Shown here: positions 63,644-64,000 of the stretch, piece after piece | Position numbering within the stretch: position 1 is the stretch's first letter | How the letters are laid out: each line of letters begins with the position of its first letter | Assembly (NCBI GenBank): GCA_963809925.1 | Contig: CAWELH010000006.1 | Span: 62,001 to 126,000 of the forward strand | Reading direction: 5' to 3' | Source: DASQZK01 sp963809925 | GTDB lineage: Bacteria; Bacteroidota; Bacteroidia; Bacteroidales; GCA-2748055 | DNA: 64,000 nucleotides | The notes under the pieces: model-generated | Databases searched by the model: none | What the model was told of the DNA's origin: nothing | The model's input: the letters and a program-made list of their open reading frames with translations, nothing else | Translations under genes and position numbers: made by a program

Positions 63644-64000
63644 TTATTCCGGCAATTTTGCTTTAATACCGGGACCTCCAGCTACCGACTTCCGGTGATA
63701 AACATCCATTGCAACAAGCATGGCGGCATATCCCCAGAACAAGGCTGATGCCTTGTCGGTATCGAGGAAATTGTTGAGAAAGCCGTGCACACAGTAGGTG
63801 ATGAACCCAATCAGAATGCCCATCGCTAAACGACGAATATATGGGTCTTCAGACGTATAATAAACCCTGATCCCGGTCAGTATGATACTCGTAATAACAA
63901 TAAGGATACTGAGCATTCCGAAAAGTCCCGACTCAGACAACGGGCCGAGATACTCGCTATGAGCAGTACCCCGGTTTCCAAAATCAGTGCTGATCTCGGT
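63644..64000 (-). CDS. O-antigen ligase-like membrane protein, C-terminal part (cut at window edge)
   Basis: 119 codons, running in frame to the right edge. Near the edge it shows GNRGTAHSEYLGPLSESGLF, a ligase-type periplasmic loop in which the His is part of the Wzy/WaaL signature, followed by membrane segments (GMLSILIVITSIILTGIRVY, FWGYAAMLVAMDVYH). Most of the protein lies outside. The gene likely ligates or polymerises a surface polysaccharide. Confidence 0.78.
   Translation of the reverse strand, partial: TEISTDFGNRGTAHSEYLGPLSESGLFGMLSILIVITSIILTGIRVYYTSEDPYIRRLAMGILIGFITYCVHGFLNNFLDTDKASALFWGYAAMLVAMDVYHRKSVAGGPGIKAKLPE

Noticed and set aside
1..64000. CRISPR arrays, rRNA genes, prophage or IS transposase
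   Set aside because: No direct-repeat/spacer pattern, no rRNA sequence and no transposase motifs were found; only the group II intron qualifies as a mobile element.

Overview
The window comes from a Bacteroidota genome, most like Bacteroidales/Marinilabiliales-type environmental anaerobes. Evidence: a SusC/SusD pair, a GH9 cellulase ending in a type IX secretion sorting domain, a TTTG-N19-ATATTTTG promoter of the Bacteroidota type, almost no Shine-Dalgarno sequences, and Bacteroidota-restricted families such as the rSAM/lipoprotein pair and a PID-CTERM-like small protein. Rubrerythrin and a high-molecular-weight rubredoxin suggest an anaerobe or microaerophile that detoxifies oxygen. I see no plasmid or phage backbone; apart from one island this is chromosomal housekeeping and accessory sequence.

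Layout. 0-3 kb: an M16 zinc-protease pair (one catalytic; the partner has a +1 frameshift and runs off the left edge), then a gene-poor kilobase with a G-quadruplex motif. 3.2-7.9 kb: a two-gene SbcCD/YhaO-YhaN-like nuclease and membrane-anchored ATPase operon. 8-13 kb: lipoprotein, membrane proteins, secreted amidohydrolase, TMEM175-like channel. 13.2-18.2 kb: a lipoprotein coupled to a radical SAM/SPASM enzyme, a CQCC-bearing sialidase-fold protein and a TPR protein. 18.3-20.9 kb: frameshifted OsmC, MscS channel, a repeat-rich spacer with telomere-like CTAAC repeats, and a 61-aa PID-CTERM-like protein with a strong terminator. 21-26.5 kb: WYL and AraC regulators, SRPBCC, DUF1761, DUF4287/DUF5655 and an E2-like acyltransferase.

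26.7-35.4 kb is the most unusual part: an AT-rich island whose genes are all on the minus strand (outer-membrane protein, flavodoxin, AHSA1, DUF1801, DoxX, membrane protein, AraC, alpha/beta hydrolase). One or two genes at a time are separated by imperfect palindromes (most 86-192 bp, one 50-bp hairpin) with TAAC/GTTA ends, resembling attC recombination sites. One palindrome is split by a complete-looking 1.9-kb group II intron with a 423-aa reverse transcriptase lacking an endonuclease domain, the type that targets attC sites or terminator hairpins. A 17-bp near-identical direct repeat flanks the island and tRNA-Gln lies just outside. No integrase is present. I interpret it as a cassette array without integrase; the alternative is a family of palindromic intergenic repeats.

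36-47 kb: DUF481 barrel, rubrerythrin and flavin reductase-rubredoxin (oxidative stress), GH9 cellulase, GNAT protein, PAP2 phosphatase, ThuA-like protein, PurU. 47.5-54.1 kb: small ORF, an orphan arm-type DNA-binding-like protein, YgjP-like metallopeptidase, then a plus-strand operon TolC-HlyD-TsaB-DUF3108 closed by a terminator. 54.4-61.4 kb: a minus-strand CehA-like hydrolase-SusC-SusD operon with a recognisable promoter. 61.7-64 kb: elongation factor P, a terminator abutting the start codon of a GAF-PP2C (RsbU-like) phosphatase, and the 3' end of an O-antigen-ligase-like gene.

Three genes (M16 partner, OsmC, flavodoxin) each carry a single-base frameshift. These may be real pseudogenes or consensus errors; they should be checked against reads before interpretation.
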